Below, piece after piece: positions 43,258-52,265 of a stretch of 64,000 bases of DNA; within the stretch, counting starts at the first letter, position 1; each line of letters begins with the position of its first letter. Under the pieces are notes generated by a model. That model was not told the origin of the DNA. It worked only from the letters and a program-made list of their open reading frames with translations, and did no database searches. The position numbers were made by a program, and so were the translations under genes. The DNA comes from JBJHDF01 sp050486405 (GTDB lineage Bacteria > Pseudomonadota > Gammaproteobacteria > Pseudomonadales > Cellvibrionaceae), in NCBI GenBank assembly GCA_050486405.1, contig JBJHDF010000007.1:1-64000 (forward strand), in the 5' to 3' direction.

Positions 43258-45381
43258 TCACAGGGTTTTCAGGTATTCCACCAGATCCCAGCGCTGTTGC
43301 TCATTGAGCGCGGGCAGTACAGTGCCGTCGGGTTGCGCGGTGCGCCCGGCGCCGTATTCGTGGCCGCTGTTGAAATCGCCGCGACGGAAAGTGGTGAAGC
43401 GGTGGCCGTCGTAGCCTTCGCTGCGCAGGCCCACCCTGACCGGATCAAACTCCCGGCTGCCCACCATAAACTCATCGGGACGGTATTCACCGTCTTCCGG
43501 ATCGCCGTCGCGCCGTTGCGGCAGCAGCAGATCATAGAGCGTGGGCACGGAGCCGTTGTGCAGATAGGGCGCGGTGGCCCAGATGCCGTTCAGGGAGCGC
43601 GCCCGGTAGGCCAGCAGTGAGGCGTAGGGATCGGCGGTGGTGTCCGGGTTGTAGTTGCCGGCCTTGACGCTGTGCTTGATTTCATTTTCAAAAAACGACA
43701 GCCCCAGCGTGTAGAGCCAGTCCAGGCGGCGGCGAATAAAATTCTTGTCCGGGTCGGGCGTGGCGATAACGCCGGTGGTGACGGCGGTGAGAATCTGTAC
43801 CACGGGGGCTGTTTCTTCCAGCACCAGCGGCCCCACCCCTGTGTTCTGGTAAGTATTGGCAAAGTTGCCCGAGCGCCCGCTGTAGTAAACGCTGTTTTCC
43901 GCCATGGCCGGATCGGTGCCGATATTTTCCAGGCTGGACATCTTGCTGATAACCAGGCGGTCCCAGGCATCGCGCTCTATCACCTCGTGGCAGGAGCGGC
44001 AGTACTGGTTGTAGATGATGCGACCGCGCGCCGCCTTCTTGTAGTCGATTGCACCGAGAATATCTTCCGGCCATTGCGGCGAGGTAAGACTGCGCAGGTG
44101 CGCCTCCAGGCGCTGCAAATTGACCGGGTCTACCGACGAATCAAACGTCACCCGATACTGCTTGTTTTGTTGTCCAGTAATCCGACCGGAGATGCTGAAG
44201 CGCGGCTTCTTCACGTCGAAATCCAAAATGGCAAATACGCCGATCACTTCGCCGGCGTTGCGTCCCAGGTCACCCAGGCCTGAATTGCCAGCCAGGCCGT
44301 TCCACTGTACATAGTCGGAGTGGGTGATGTCCCACAAAAACGGGTAGCTCACTGGCGCATTGGGTTCGTTGAAGATGGCGTTGCGGATGCGCAGCATGTC
44401 GCGCTGCGACAGATTGGGGTAACCGGGCTCGGAGGACTGCAGCCGCTCGATGATCAGCATGAATTCCGGATCGCGAATAATGGTCTGATCGATCCCCTCC
44501 AGCACCTGTTCAACCTCTTCCGGGGTGAGGATGGCGCGGCCGGTGGGACTGGTGACATTGAGCAGTATGTCGCGCATGTCGTTGTGATTCAGTACATGCT
44601 GCAGTACCCGGTTGTAAATACGGCCAAAGGCATCCAGGCGGCCATAGCCGTATTCAATGTGGCTGTGATTGATGGTGTTGTACATGCGGATGCGGTTGCC
44701 CCACAGTTCCAGGTCTTCCAGCACCGCGTCGGCGGAGCGGTAGTCGTTGCGCAGGGCCAGTACCCGTTGCACAAAGCGTTCACGCTTGGCGTCGTCTTCC
44801 AGGGTGGTGAACATGGCCTTGTCCAGGCCGTGCAGAAAGCCCACCATGTCGGCCATGGCCGGGCCGCCGTCGATGCGGATGGCGGTGCCCTGATAGTTCA
44901 CCTGACCGGTGTGGCAGGCGGCGCAGGTAAAGCCCATGTAGTCGTGGCCCTTGTAGGTTTCCTTGACGAAGCCCACCGGCAGTCCGTCCGGGTTGAAAAA
45001 AGTGGGTTTCTGGGGCAGATAGCGGTAGCGGTCGATGTTCAGGTCTGAACGGAACAACTCTTCCGAGTTGTCCTGCTCAAGCACCAAAAATAAATCGTAG
45101 GGAAGCAGCGCCGAGCCCTGGGTGGTGTTGTAAAACCAGAGGCTGTCGGCCTCGCTCCAGCCCTGATCCAGGTAGACCGGCGTGTCGTAGTCTTCGCCGA
45201 AGAGGCCGCCGGTGATACCGATAGCGCCGCGGTCCGGATCCCGGTCCCAGTGCTGATAGGCTTTACCGATGGCCAGCGTCACGAGCATGATGGCGACGAT
45301 CAGAAGAAAGAGATAGGACAGTGTTTTACTGTGATGGCGAACAAAGAAAAATGCGCCAACGAGAATGAGCTTGAAAGGCAT
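43258..45381 (-). CDS. RoxA/MauG-like membrane-anchored dihaem c-type protein
   Basis: 707 aa. N-terminal anchor (LSYLFLLIVAIMLVTLAIG), then YLDQGWSEADSLWFYNTTQGSALLPYDLFLVLEQ, which is typical of a large dihaem family related to cytochrome c peroxidase and rubber oxygenase RoxA. Haem motifs CAACH (about 152-156) and CRSCH (about 460-464). LWATAPYLHNGSV-like wording near the C-terminus (NGIWATAPYLHNGSVPTLYDLL) is shared by the family. Substrate unknown; it probably performs oxidative chemistry in the periplasm. Confidence 0.8.
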   Translation of the reverse strand: MPFKLILVGAFFFVRHHSKTLSYLFLLIVAIMLVTLAIGKAYQHWDRDPDRGAIGITGGLFGEDYDTPVYLDQGWSEADSLWFYNTTQGSALLPYDLFLVLEQDNSEELFRSDLNIDRYRYLPQKPTFFNPDGLPVGFVKETYKGHDYMGFTCAACHTGQVNYQGTAIRIDGGPAMADMVGFLHGLDKAMFTTLEDDAKRERFVQRVLALRNDYRSADAVLEDLELWGNRIRMYNTINHSHIEYGYGRLDAFGRIYNRVLQHVLNHNDMRDILLNVTSPTGRAILTPEEVEQVLEGIDQTIIRDPEFMLIIERLQSSEPGYPNLSQRDMLRIRNAIFNEPNAPVSYPFLWDITHSDYVQWNGLAGNSGLGDLGRNAGEVIGVFAILDFDVKKPRFSISGRITGQQNKQYRVTFDSSVDPVNLQRLEAHLRSLTSPQWPEDILGAIDYKKAARGRIIYNQYCRSCHEVIERDAWDRLVISKMSSLENIGTDPAMAENSVYYSGRSGNFANTYQNTGVGPLVLEETAPVVQILTAVTTGVIATPDPDKNFIRRRLDWLYTLGLSFFENEIKHSVKAGNYNPDTTADPYASLLAYRARSLNGIWATAPYLHNGSVPTLYDLLLPQRRDGDPEDGEYRPDEFMVGSREFDPVRVGLRSEGYDGHRFTTFRRGDFNSGHEYGAGRTAQPDGTVLPALNEQQRWDLVEYLKTL

Positions 45382-45627
45382 GCGCGACCCCTTATCCGTG
45401 GTTCCTTGGGTATTTGGCGGTACGACTGGGTCTACCTATTCCCGGGCACCCCAAGTCCACAACCCAGCCGACCGCCGTTATTTGCGTCACAGTTTGCGCC
45501 TGGCGTTTTGTAAAATCCAGGGAATTTGACGACGTTTTGGGTGGCGGCGGATAAAACGCGCCATTGGGGAGTCCGAAAAGTAGCGGTTACAATGGGCTCG
45601 AACCGAGACAAAAGGAGTAAACAACAT

Positions 45628-46161
45628 ATGAAGCAAATAGGCTGTTATTCAATCCTCGCGTTGTGTCTACTGGGCGCCCAGGCCGCTGCCGACAACTCGG
45701 AGTTGCGGGCCAAGGCGAAGCTGATAGACGGCGAAGGCGAACGCGTTGGCCAGGTGTTGCTGCGCCAGGGCCCCAACGGCACATTGTTCGAGTTGGAGCT
45801 GAACGGGCTGCCGCCGGGCATGAAGGCCATGCACATTCACAGTGTGGGCAACTGCGACGATCACCATCACGGTTTCCAGGACTCCTCCGGGCACCTGAAC
45901 CCGGACGGCAAAAAGCACGGCCTGATGCACCCAGAAGGGCCGGATGCCGGGGATCTGACCAACTTCTATGTGCACAGCGACGGCTACGCCCGGGCGGAGT
46001 TCTTCAATGAGCGGGCCAGTCTGGACGGCAGTGTTGGCGCGAAAATACTGGGCGAGTCGGGCGCTGCCCTGGTGATTCACGCAAATCCCGACGATCACGT
46101 TTCCCAGCCCATCGGCGGCGCGGGTGCCCGCATCGCCTGCGGCGTCATCAAGGCACTCTAG
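45628..46161 (+). CDS. sodC: Periplasmic Cu/Zn superoxide dismutase
   Basis: 177 aa from the ATG at 45628 with AAAGGAG upstream. Signal peptide ending at GAQAAA. Metal ligands are visible in KAMHIHSVGNCDD (Cu), GHLNPDGKKHGLMHPEGPDAGDL (bridging His and Zn ligands) and VIHANPDDH (Cu), and the disulphide cysteines in NCDD and RIACGVI. It removes superoxide in the periplasm. The 246 bases before it hold no supported gene. Confidence 0.95.
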   Translation: MKQIGCYSILALCLLGAQAAADNSELRAKAKLIDGEGERVGQVLLRQGPNGTLFELELNGLPPGMKAMHIHSVGNCDDHHHGFQDSSGHLNPDGKKHGLMHPEGPDAGDLTNFYVHSDGYARAEFFNERASLDGSVGAKILGESGAALVIHANPDDHVSQPIGGAGARIACGVIKAL

Positions 46162-46162
46162 T

Positions 46163-46345
46163 ATGGCCATAGCGAGGATGGCGATCATGCTCTTGGTGGC
46201 GCTAGTGTGCGCCTGCAGCTCCCAGCCTACGGACTCCCGGACCGACTACTACTGCAGTTGGGAGACCACTGAAGAAGCCTATCAGCGCTGCATGGAAGTA
46301 AGCCGGGAACTGGAACGGGGTCGCGGTCCCGAGTCCAGGGAGTAG
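46163..46345 (+). CDS. Small lipoprotein (60 aa)
   Basis: Begins MAIARMAIMLLVALVCACSS, a signal with lipobox-like VCAC, then about 40 hydrophilic residues with two further cysteines (YYCSWETTEEAYQRCMEVS) that could form a disulphide. Starts 1 base after the sodC stop, so it is probably cotranscribed. Unknown function. Confidence 0.6.
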   Translation: MAIARMAIMLLVALVCACSSQPTDSRTDYYCSWETTEEAYQRCMEVSRELERGRGPESRE

Positions 46346-46408
46346 CAAACGCGTCATCATGGCGTACACTGAGAGACAAAGGATGAAAACCAAGAGGAAG
46401 AGACTGCC

Positions 46409-48823
46409 ATGCTGATTCTGTCGCTGCTTGTACTGCTCGTGCTGTTGAGCCTGCTGGTCTACCATCAGGTGTCGCTGCCCCTGACTTCCGGCCTGCTGGT
46501 GCTCACCTGGGGCGCGCTGGGCTATCTCGCCCCGGTGCTCTGGTCGCTCTGGCTGGTGGTGCCGTTGCTGGCGATTCTGCTGCTGCTCAACCTGCCGCCA
46601 CTGCGTCGGGTGTTGCTCGCCCGACCGGTGTTCGCCTTTATGCGCAAGGCCATGCCGCCGATGAGCGTCACCGAGCAGGAGGCGCTGGAATCCGGTACCA
46701 CCTGGTGGGAAAAGGAGCTTTTTTCCGGCAAGCCGGACTGGGAGCAGTTTGCTGCTATCGAGTTGCCGAGGCTCAGCGCCGAGGAGCAGAGCTTTCTCGA
46801 CAACGAGGTTGAAGCACTCTGCGCCATGCTGGATGAGTGGGACATTCACCACAACCGCCGGGATCTGCCGCCGGAAGTCTGGCAGTACATCAAGGACAAG
46901 CGCTTTTTCGGCATGATCATCCCGAGAGAATACGGTGGTCTGGACTTCAGCCCCTATGCGCAGAGCCGCATCGTCGGCAAGATCGCCAGCCGCTCCAGCA
47001 CCACTTCGGTAACCGTCATGGTGCCCAACTCTCTGGGTCCCGGTGAGCTGCTGATGAAATACGGCACCGACGAACAGAAGCAGCGTTGGCTGCCCGGCCT
47101 GGCCCGGGGCGAGGAAATCCCCTGCTTCGGCCTCACCGGCCCCGAGGCCGGCTCCGACGCCGGGTCCATCCCCGATACCGGCATTGTCTGCCGTGGCACC
47201 TTTGAAGGCCGGGAGGTGCTGGGCCTCAAGCTCACCTTCAACAAGCGCTGGATCACCCTGGCGCCCGTGGCCACGGTGGTGGGTCTGGCCTTCAAGGTCT
47301 ATGACCCCGAGGGCCTGCTGGGCGACCCGGAGAAGGTGGACTACGGCATCACTTGTGCGCTGCTGCCCGCCCATCATCCCGGGGTCATCATCGGCCGGCG
47401 CCACAACCCCGGCTCGCCCTTTATGAACGGCCCCATCGAGGGCAAGGACGTGTTCATTCCCGCCGACTGGATCATCGGCGGCCCGGCCATGGCCGGCAAG
47501 GGCTGGCGTATGTTGATCGAGTGTCTCGGTGCCGGCCGGGGTGTATCCCTGCCGGCACTGGCCACTGCCAGCGGCGAGGCCTGCTATCGCAATGTCGGCG
47601 CATTCGCCGCCATTCGCCGCCAGTTCAACACCGAAATCGGCAAGTTCGAGGGGGTACAGGAGGCCACGGCGGAGATCGCCGCTGGCGCCTACACCCTGGA
47701 GGCCATGCGGCAGCTGGTGACCCGGGGGCTGGATTCCGGCGCACCCTCGGTGATGACGGCCATGGCCAAGTACCACGCCACGGAAATCATGCGCACCCTG
47801 ATCAACCACAGCATGGACGTGGTGGGCGGCCGCGCCATCCAGCAGGGGCCGCGCAATTTTCTCGCCCTGCCCTACCAGAGTGTGCCGGTGGCCATCACCG
47901 TGGAGGGGGCCAATATCCTGACCCGCTCGCTGATGATCTTCGGCCAGGGCGCCATGCGCTGTCACCCCTACCTGTTCGACGAGATCCAGACCATGCACGC
48001 GGAAGATCCGGTGGCCGGTTTGCGCCAGTTTGACCGCCTGCTTATTCGCCACCTGGGCCACGTGGCCAGCCGTTCGGCGCGCACCAAGTGGCTGGGGGTG
48101 ACCCGTGGGCTGTTCAGCAGTGGCCCCAAGGGCGCTGATCGTTTCAGCCGCTGCTGGTATCGCCGCATCAATCTGCTCAGCAGCGCCTTCGCTATGACAG
48201 CGGACGTGGCGTTGGCGGTACTGGGGGGCAATCTCAAGCGCCGCGAACTGCTATCTGCACGTCTGGGCGATGTGCACAGCCAGTTGTTTATCGCCTGCGC
48301 CATTCTCAAGTACCGCGCCACCCACGAACCGTCGACCGCCGCCGACGTGCACGCCGAGTATGCCCTGACTCAGGCGATCTACAAGGCGCAGGAAGCGCTC
48401 TTCGACTTCTACGCCAACTTCCCCGCCCGCTTGATCGCCTGTGGCTTGAAGTTGGCGGCTTTTCCCTGGGGGCGGATCATTCGCAAGCCCGGCGATGAGT
48501 TGATTCGCAAGCTGGGTGATCTGTTTATCGAAGACAATCCGGTGCGTCAGGATCTGGCCCAGTACCTGCATATCAGCACCGACCCGACCAACGCCACCGG
48601 TCGTCTGGAGCACACCTTTGCTTTGCTGCAACAGGTGACCGGGCCCTGGCAGGTGTTCTCCCGGGCGCGCAACAAGGGGGAGTTGGCCGGCGACTCGGTG
48701 GCGGAGCAACTGCAGGATGCTGTCGGCAAGGGATTGATTGCGGAGGCAGACGTGCCGAAACTGCTGGAGTACGACGCCTGCCGCTACGATGCGATTCTTA
48801 CCGACGCCTTTGATCGACTGTAA
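46409..48823 (+). CDS. fadE: Acyl-CoA dehydrogenase FadE
   Basis: 804 aa, the size of the large FadE type. Two N-terminal membrane helices (LILSLLVLLVLLSLLVY and LWSLWLVVPLLAILLLL) and a dehydrogenase core with MIIPREYGGLDFSPYAQS, CFGLTGPEAGSDAGSIPD, LKLTFNKRWITLAPVA and AIQQGPRNFLALPYQS. A C-terminal DUF1974 domain follows (KPGDELIRKLGDLF). It starts fatty acid beta-oxidation with electrons passed to ETF. Ends in a strong terminator. Confidence 0.96.
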   Translation: MLILSLLVLLVLLSLLVYHQVSLPLTSGLLVLTWGALGYLAPVLWSLWLVVPLLAILLLLNLPPLRRVLLARPVFAFMRKAMPPMSVTEQEALESGTTWWEKELFSGKPDWEQFAAIELPRLSAEEQSFLDNEVEALCAMLDEWDIHHNRRDLPPEVWQYIKDKRFFGMIIPREYGGLDFSPYAQSRIVGKIASRSSTTSVTVMVPNSLGPGELLMKYGTDEQKQRWLPGLARGEEIPCFGLTGPEAGSDAGSIPDTGIVCRGTFEGREVLGLKLTFNKRWITLAPVATVVGLAFKVYDPEGLLGDPEKVDYGITCALLPAHHPGVIIGRRHNPGSPFMNGPIEGKDVFIPADWIIGGPAMAGKGWRMLIECLGAGRGVSLPALATASGEACYRNVGAFAAIRRQFNTEIGKFEGVQEATAEIAAGAYTLEAMRQLVTRGLDSGAPSVMTAMAKYHATEIMRTLINHSMDVVGGRAIQQGPRNFLALPYQSVPVAITVEGANILTRSLMIFGQGAMRCHPYLFDEIQTMHAEDPVAGLRQFDRLLIRHLGHVASRSARTKWLGVTRGLFSSGPKGADRFSRCWYRRINLLSSAFAMTADVALAVLGGNLKRRELLSARLGDVHSQLFIACAILKYRATHEPSTAADVHAEYALTQAIYKAQEALFDFYANFPARLIACGLKLAAFPWGRIIRKPGDELIRKLGDLFIEDNPVRQDLAQYLHISTDPTNATGRLEHTFALLQQVTGPWQVFSRARNKGELAGDSVAEQLQDAVGKGLIAEADVPKLLEYDACRYDAILTDAFDRL

Positions 48824-48839
48824 TTAGCAGGATTAATAG

Positions 48840-48875
48840 CACCCGCCGCCTCTGAGGCGGCGGGTGTCTGTTTTT
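48840..48875 (+). terminator. Rho-independent terminator of fadE
   Basis: ACCCGCCGCCTC / GAGGCGGCGGGT stem of 12 bp with a 1-2 base loop (TGA region), followed by GTCTGTTTTT. It lies 17 bases after the fadE stop. Confidence 0.92.
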
Positions 48876-48883
48876 GCACGTTA

Positions 48884-49435
48884 TTACAGCTCGCGGTCTA
48901 CCCACCTTACGATGTCGCGGCTGAGGTCTCTCAGGCAGGTGCGGGTTGCCGAGCACACGGTGTGACCATAGGCACCCATGTCCAGCACACTGGAGCTGGG
49001 AGTGAAATGGCTCAGCGTGGCGATGGAGCAGCTGTGCTGGGCAGTGATAAAACCGTCGGGTGAATCCTCCTTGATCAGTGCCGCCGTAACCCGAACGCTG
49101 GGCAGGGTGCTCTGCGTACGCATGCCAAAGGAAAAGTCTTCGTTCAATACCAGGCCGTCGATGTCGATAGCCAGTACAGGCCGCTCACCACTGAACAGTT
49201 TGTCGGCTGTGCCCACGGCTTCTATGTCTATGCCCTGAGACTCGCCTCGGCGCACAATCTGCTCCACCAACACCTTGTCCAGGTCGCAGGGGTACTCGGC
49301 CTGGGCATAATTGTAGCCACTGACGTTGAAACCGATATTTTCGTTCAGATAGATCTGCTTTGCCGGGCTCTGCGCCACAGCTGGATTTGCCAGGCTAAGG
49401 GCCAGTGCTGCCATGGAAAGAAACTGTATCTTCAT
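48884..49435 (-). CDS. Exported protein of unknown function (183 aa)
   Basis: Signal peptide MKIQFLSMAALALSLANPAVAQ, then a mature domain of about 160 residues with five cysteines. DLDKVLVEQIVRRGESQGIDIEA and AQHSCSIATLSHFTPSSSVLDMGAYG are distinctive but I recognise no family. ATG start with adequate spacing to purines. Divergent from the CadC-like regulator gene, 237 bases apart, so the regulator may control it. No gene is visible in the 49436-49672 gap. Confidence 0.65.
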   Translation of the reverse strand: MKIQFLSMAALALSLANPAVAQSPAKQIYLNENIGFNVSGYNYAQAEYPCDLDKVLVEQIVRRGESQGIDIEAVGTADKLFSGERPVLAIDIDGLVLNEDFSFGMRTQSTLPSVRVTAALIKEDSPDGFITAQHSCSIATLSHFTPSSSVLDMGAYGHTVCSATRTCLRDLSRDIVRWVDREL

Positions 49436-49672
49436 AATGAATTACCTGCTTTCGGGTGATACGTCCTCAATGCGGATTGAGGTGTGTCTGCTACAGTTTC
49501 AATATAGTGCTTGTGCGATCCGCTGTGCTGACCGCTGCTGGAAGCTTGCCTTACCTTTCGCTTACCAATAAATTTTTAATATAAATCAATTGGTTATGGT
49601 TTGTTGAGGCGTAGGGGCAAGCTTGCCTGGTAATACGGCCATCCTGCACAATAGGGTTAAATCGATCCGGAC

Positions 49673-51877
49673 ATGCGTGCGTTGGCGCCGCAGTTCCGGG
49701 CTCTGGCAGGAGAACCAACGACCTTGATCGATGCTGCTTCCAACCAGGCTGACCGCACGGCGGAGCCGGCGCTCTTTACCCTGGAAAAAGTGCTGGTGAC
49801 GCCCTCGCACAACGAGCTAGCGGCGGACGGCAAGACGCTCAGACTCCAGCCCAAGGTTATGGAAGTGCTGTGCTATCTGGCGCGCAACCAGCAGCGGGTG
49901 ATTTCCAACGATGAATTGACCGAACAGGTGTGGCAGGGTCGCGTGGTTACCCCCGGTTCGGTGCAGAAAAGCATTAATCTTCTGCGCAAGGCTTTTGCCA
50001 AACTGCTGGGGGAGCGCGAGGTAATCGTTCATTTTTCCAAGCGCGGCTATCAGCTGCAAATTGAGCCTGTTTATTTACAGGAGGCGCCTCCACGAGTGGC
50101 GTCCGCATCCCCTTTCAGACGAATTGCGGGTCTTGGCCCAAAGCAAAAACTATTGGTGGTGGCGGGTGTATTGTTGCTGATATCCGGGCTGGCGGCGATG
50201 AGCTACCTTTATACGCATCGCCATACCCTGTTGCTCGACAAATCCCATCAAACTCTGTTCGATTCGCTGCACAGCTTTACCAGCGAAGTGGGCCACGAAC
50301 GCGGTGCCGAGCCGCACCCGAACGGCCGGCACCTGGCTTACATTGTTGCGGCAGTCACCGCTGAAGGCGCTGCCATGGAAGCCAGGCACTTGGTTATTCG
50401 GGATGACGCCGGTCGGGACTGGTGGTTTGCGGACGCTGCCGGTTCCTGGCGCAAGCTGGACTGGTCTCCCGATGGGCGTCATCTGGTGGCGGTGGAACTG
50501 GTGGGCGAAGAAGGAGGCTCCAATGCCGGGTTCTATTCGACGGCGGCACAACTGTTTGATATCCACGTGTTTGAACTGGATTTACAGGAACAGCGGGTAC
50601 TGGGTACGCATCGGCTCAGCCATTGGCACGGCCACATCAGCAGCGTCACCTGGTGGGACAACGACACCATCGAGATAGTGGGCAAGCAGGGAGAAGCACT
50701 GGTCAATCATCGCTACCGCTATTCCCTGGGCGCGCAGCAGCTGGATTCGGTGCCGCCATTGGACTTTGTCATCAACCCGTTGCTCACCAGCGTTCACAAC
50801 GGACGCACGGCTGTGGCGAGTCTGCACTGGGGCGCCACCCGCATTGATTTTCTGACCCGTGACCAAGTGCCTTTTGCCAGCCATCTGCTGCCCTATCGCG
50901 CCACGGATCTGAGCTGGATACCGGATGGCAGTGGTGTCCTGGTACACGCCGAAGAAGCCAGATCCCTGTCTATCGTATACCGCAACGGTCAGCGCCTTGA
51001 TCTGCAGTACCCCTACAGCAACGATACGCGGGTAGCGGATTTTCGTTTCAGTGCCGACGGGCGCAAGCTGTACTTCACCCAGGAACGCCCCAGAGCCAAT
51101 TTGTGGCTGCAGCCGTTGACCGGGTCTGCCGTCAATATCACGGACAACCGGCACTGGAACTACGCCGGCAGTTTTTCGCCCTCGGGCGATCGCATTGCCT
51201 ATGTGTCGGTGCGCAACAATCAGCCGCAGATATGGCTGGTGGCGGACGGGCGCGAACGGCAGCTGTCCCGTGGCACGCTGGATCGGGATATCGATGCTTT
51301 TGTATGGTCCCGGGATGCCGACAGTCTGCTGTTTCGCGCCGGTGAAACACTGTACCGGCACAGCGTTGCGTTACCCGATGCTGAAATTTTGTGGACGGGA
51401 GCGCGCAACCTGGTGCCCCTGACCTACTTGAATGACAGCCGGGAGTTGCTGGTGATCCGGTACAGAAGTGATGTGAGAAACCTGTGGCGCTTGAATACGG
51501 CAAGCGGCGAGGAACGACAACTGACCTTCGGTTCCCTGGGGGCGGTGATTGCCCACGAAGGCGATGTCTATTTTCAATACACCGGCCAGTCGGGTCTCTG
51601 GCGCTGGCGCGCGGCTGATGATGAGCTGGAGTTGGTGACCCGTAATCTGGAACCGAACAGCAGGTTTTTGCATGTCAACCGGGATGGCATCTACTACGTA
51701 ACCGGCGGTGAATGTCACGAGTCGGATATCTATCTGCTCAACCTTGATACCAGTGTGCGCAGCACGGTGCTCGACAGGAGTGATCGCGCTGTTTCGTCTC
51801 TGGATTTTCATCCGGCACAAGGTGTTTTGTACAGCCGCTGTCAGCTGCAGGAAGCGGACATCATGATGCTTGAGTAG
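49673..51877 (+). CDS. CadC-like membrane transcription regulator with TolB-type beta-propeller
   Basis: 734 aa. Residues about 28-125 form an OmpR-type winged helix (LRLQPKVMEVLCYLARNQQRVISNDELTEQVWQG), typical of ToxR/CadC regulators. A transmembrane helix (KLLVVAGVLLLISGLAAMSYLY, about 158-179) leads to a periplasmic part of about 550 residues with WD40/TolB-like propeller blades (SPDGRHLVAVE, SADGRKLYFTQE, SPSGDRIAYVS). It should sense an envelope signal and act directly on DNA. An alternative start at a later Met would cost the leading Ala-rich segment only. Confidence 0.88.
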   Translation: MRALAPQFRALAGEPTTLIDAASNQADRTAEPALFTLEKVLVTPSHNELAADGKTLRLQPKVMEVLCYLARNQQRVISNDELTEQVWQGRVVTPGSVQKSINLLRKAFAKLLGEREVIVHFSKRGYQLQIEPVYLQEAPPRVASASPFRRIAGLGPKQKLLVVAGVLLLISGLAAMSYLYTHRHTLLLDKSHQTLFDSLHSFTSEVGHERGAEPHPNGRHLAYIVAAVTAEGAAMEARHLVIRDDAGRDWWFADAAGSWRKLDWSPDGRHLVAVELVGEEGGSNAGFYSTAAQLFDIHVFELDLQEQRVLGTHRLSHWHGHISSVTWWDNDTIEIVGKQGEALVNHRYRYSLGAQQLDSVPPLDFVINPLLTSVHNGRTAVASLHWGATRIDFLTRDQVPFASHLLPYRATDLSWIPDGSGVLVHAEEARSLSIVYRNGQRLDLQYPYSNDTRVADFRFSADGRKLYFTQERPRANLWLQPLTGSAVNITDNRHWNYAGSFSPSGDRIAYVSVRNNQPQIWLVADGRERQLSRGTLDRDIDAFVWSRDADSLLFRAGETLYRHSVALPDAEILWTGARNLVPLTYLNDSRELLVIRYRSDVRNLWRLNTASGEERQLTFGSLGAVIAHEGDVYFQYTGQSGLWRWRAADDELELVTRNLEPNSRFLHVNRDGIYYVTGGECHESDIYLLNLDTSVRSTVLDRSDRAVSSLDFHPAQGVLYSRCQLQEADIMMLE

Positions 51878-51926
51878 AAGCCATCTCATAAACGTAGCGC
51901 GCGCAGTAGTTTATGAGATGGCTTTT
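51878..51926. repeat. Perfect 16-bp inverted repeat behind the CadC-like gene
   Basis: AAGCCATCTCATAAAC and GTTTATGAGATGGCTT pair without mismatch around GTAGCGCGCGCAGTA, followed by TT. It is the compact form of the repeat at 14583-14774 and shares its inner part with 20056-20112. It begins right behind the stop codon (51875-51877), so it could terminate transcription from either side. Confidence 0.8.
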
Positions 51927-52008
51927 AGTTTAACGTGAAAATACACGTCCTTGGGATCTGGTCATGAGTGACAGGCTCGGCCTGTTACGATTAGTGGCCA
52001 AGTTTGCG

Positions 52009-52198
52009 TGCCACTAAGCTGGTCGGCCAGTGAGGTCGGTAGCGCCTTTGGCAAACGCGGTGAATACATCCCTGTAGCTCCCGCGCGTCATCCCTCGGCA
52101 ACTGCTCCTGCGTTGCTCTACCTCCTGCATCCGTGCAGTCGTGACGCGAGGGTTGCCAAAGACGCTCCCAACCTCCGTCGGTGGCACTCAAGGCGATA
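52009..52198. repeat. Composite inverted repeat downstream of the XRE gene
   Basis: Nested arms: GTGCCAC (52009) with GTGGCAC (52191), and GAGGTCGGTAGCG..TTTGGCAA (52032-52052) with TTGCCAA..GACGCTCCCAACCTC (52153-52174). The loop contains a 40-base core, 52104-52143, that matches 14671-14710. A separate 8-bp hairpin TTAGTGGC/GCCACTAA sits at 51991-52016. The whole stretch 51927-52265 holds no gene. Confidence 0.65.
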
Positions 52199-52265
52199 GG
52201 AACGACAAGCCCCCTTATAGGGTCCGAGCGAAGCGGCTAGAGTCCGGGTTCTTTGACCCGGATAT

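Noticed and set aside
52240..52261. TCCGGGT/ACCCGGA hairpin as terminator of the XRE gene
   Set aside because: The minus strand has no T-run behind the stem, so an intrinsic terminator is not supported.
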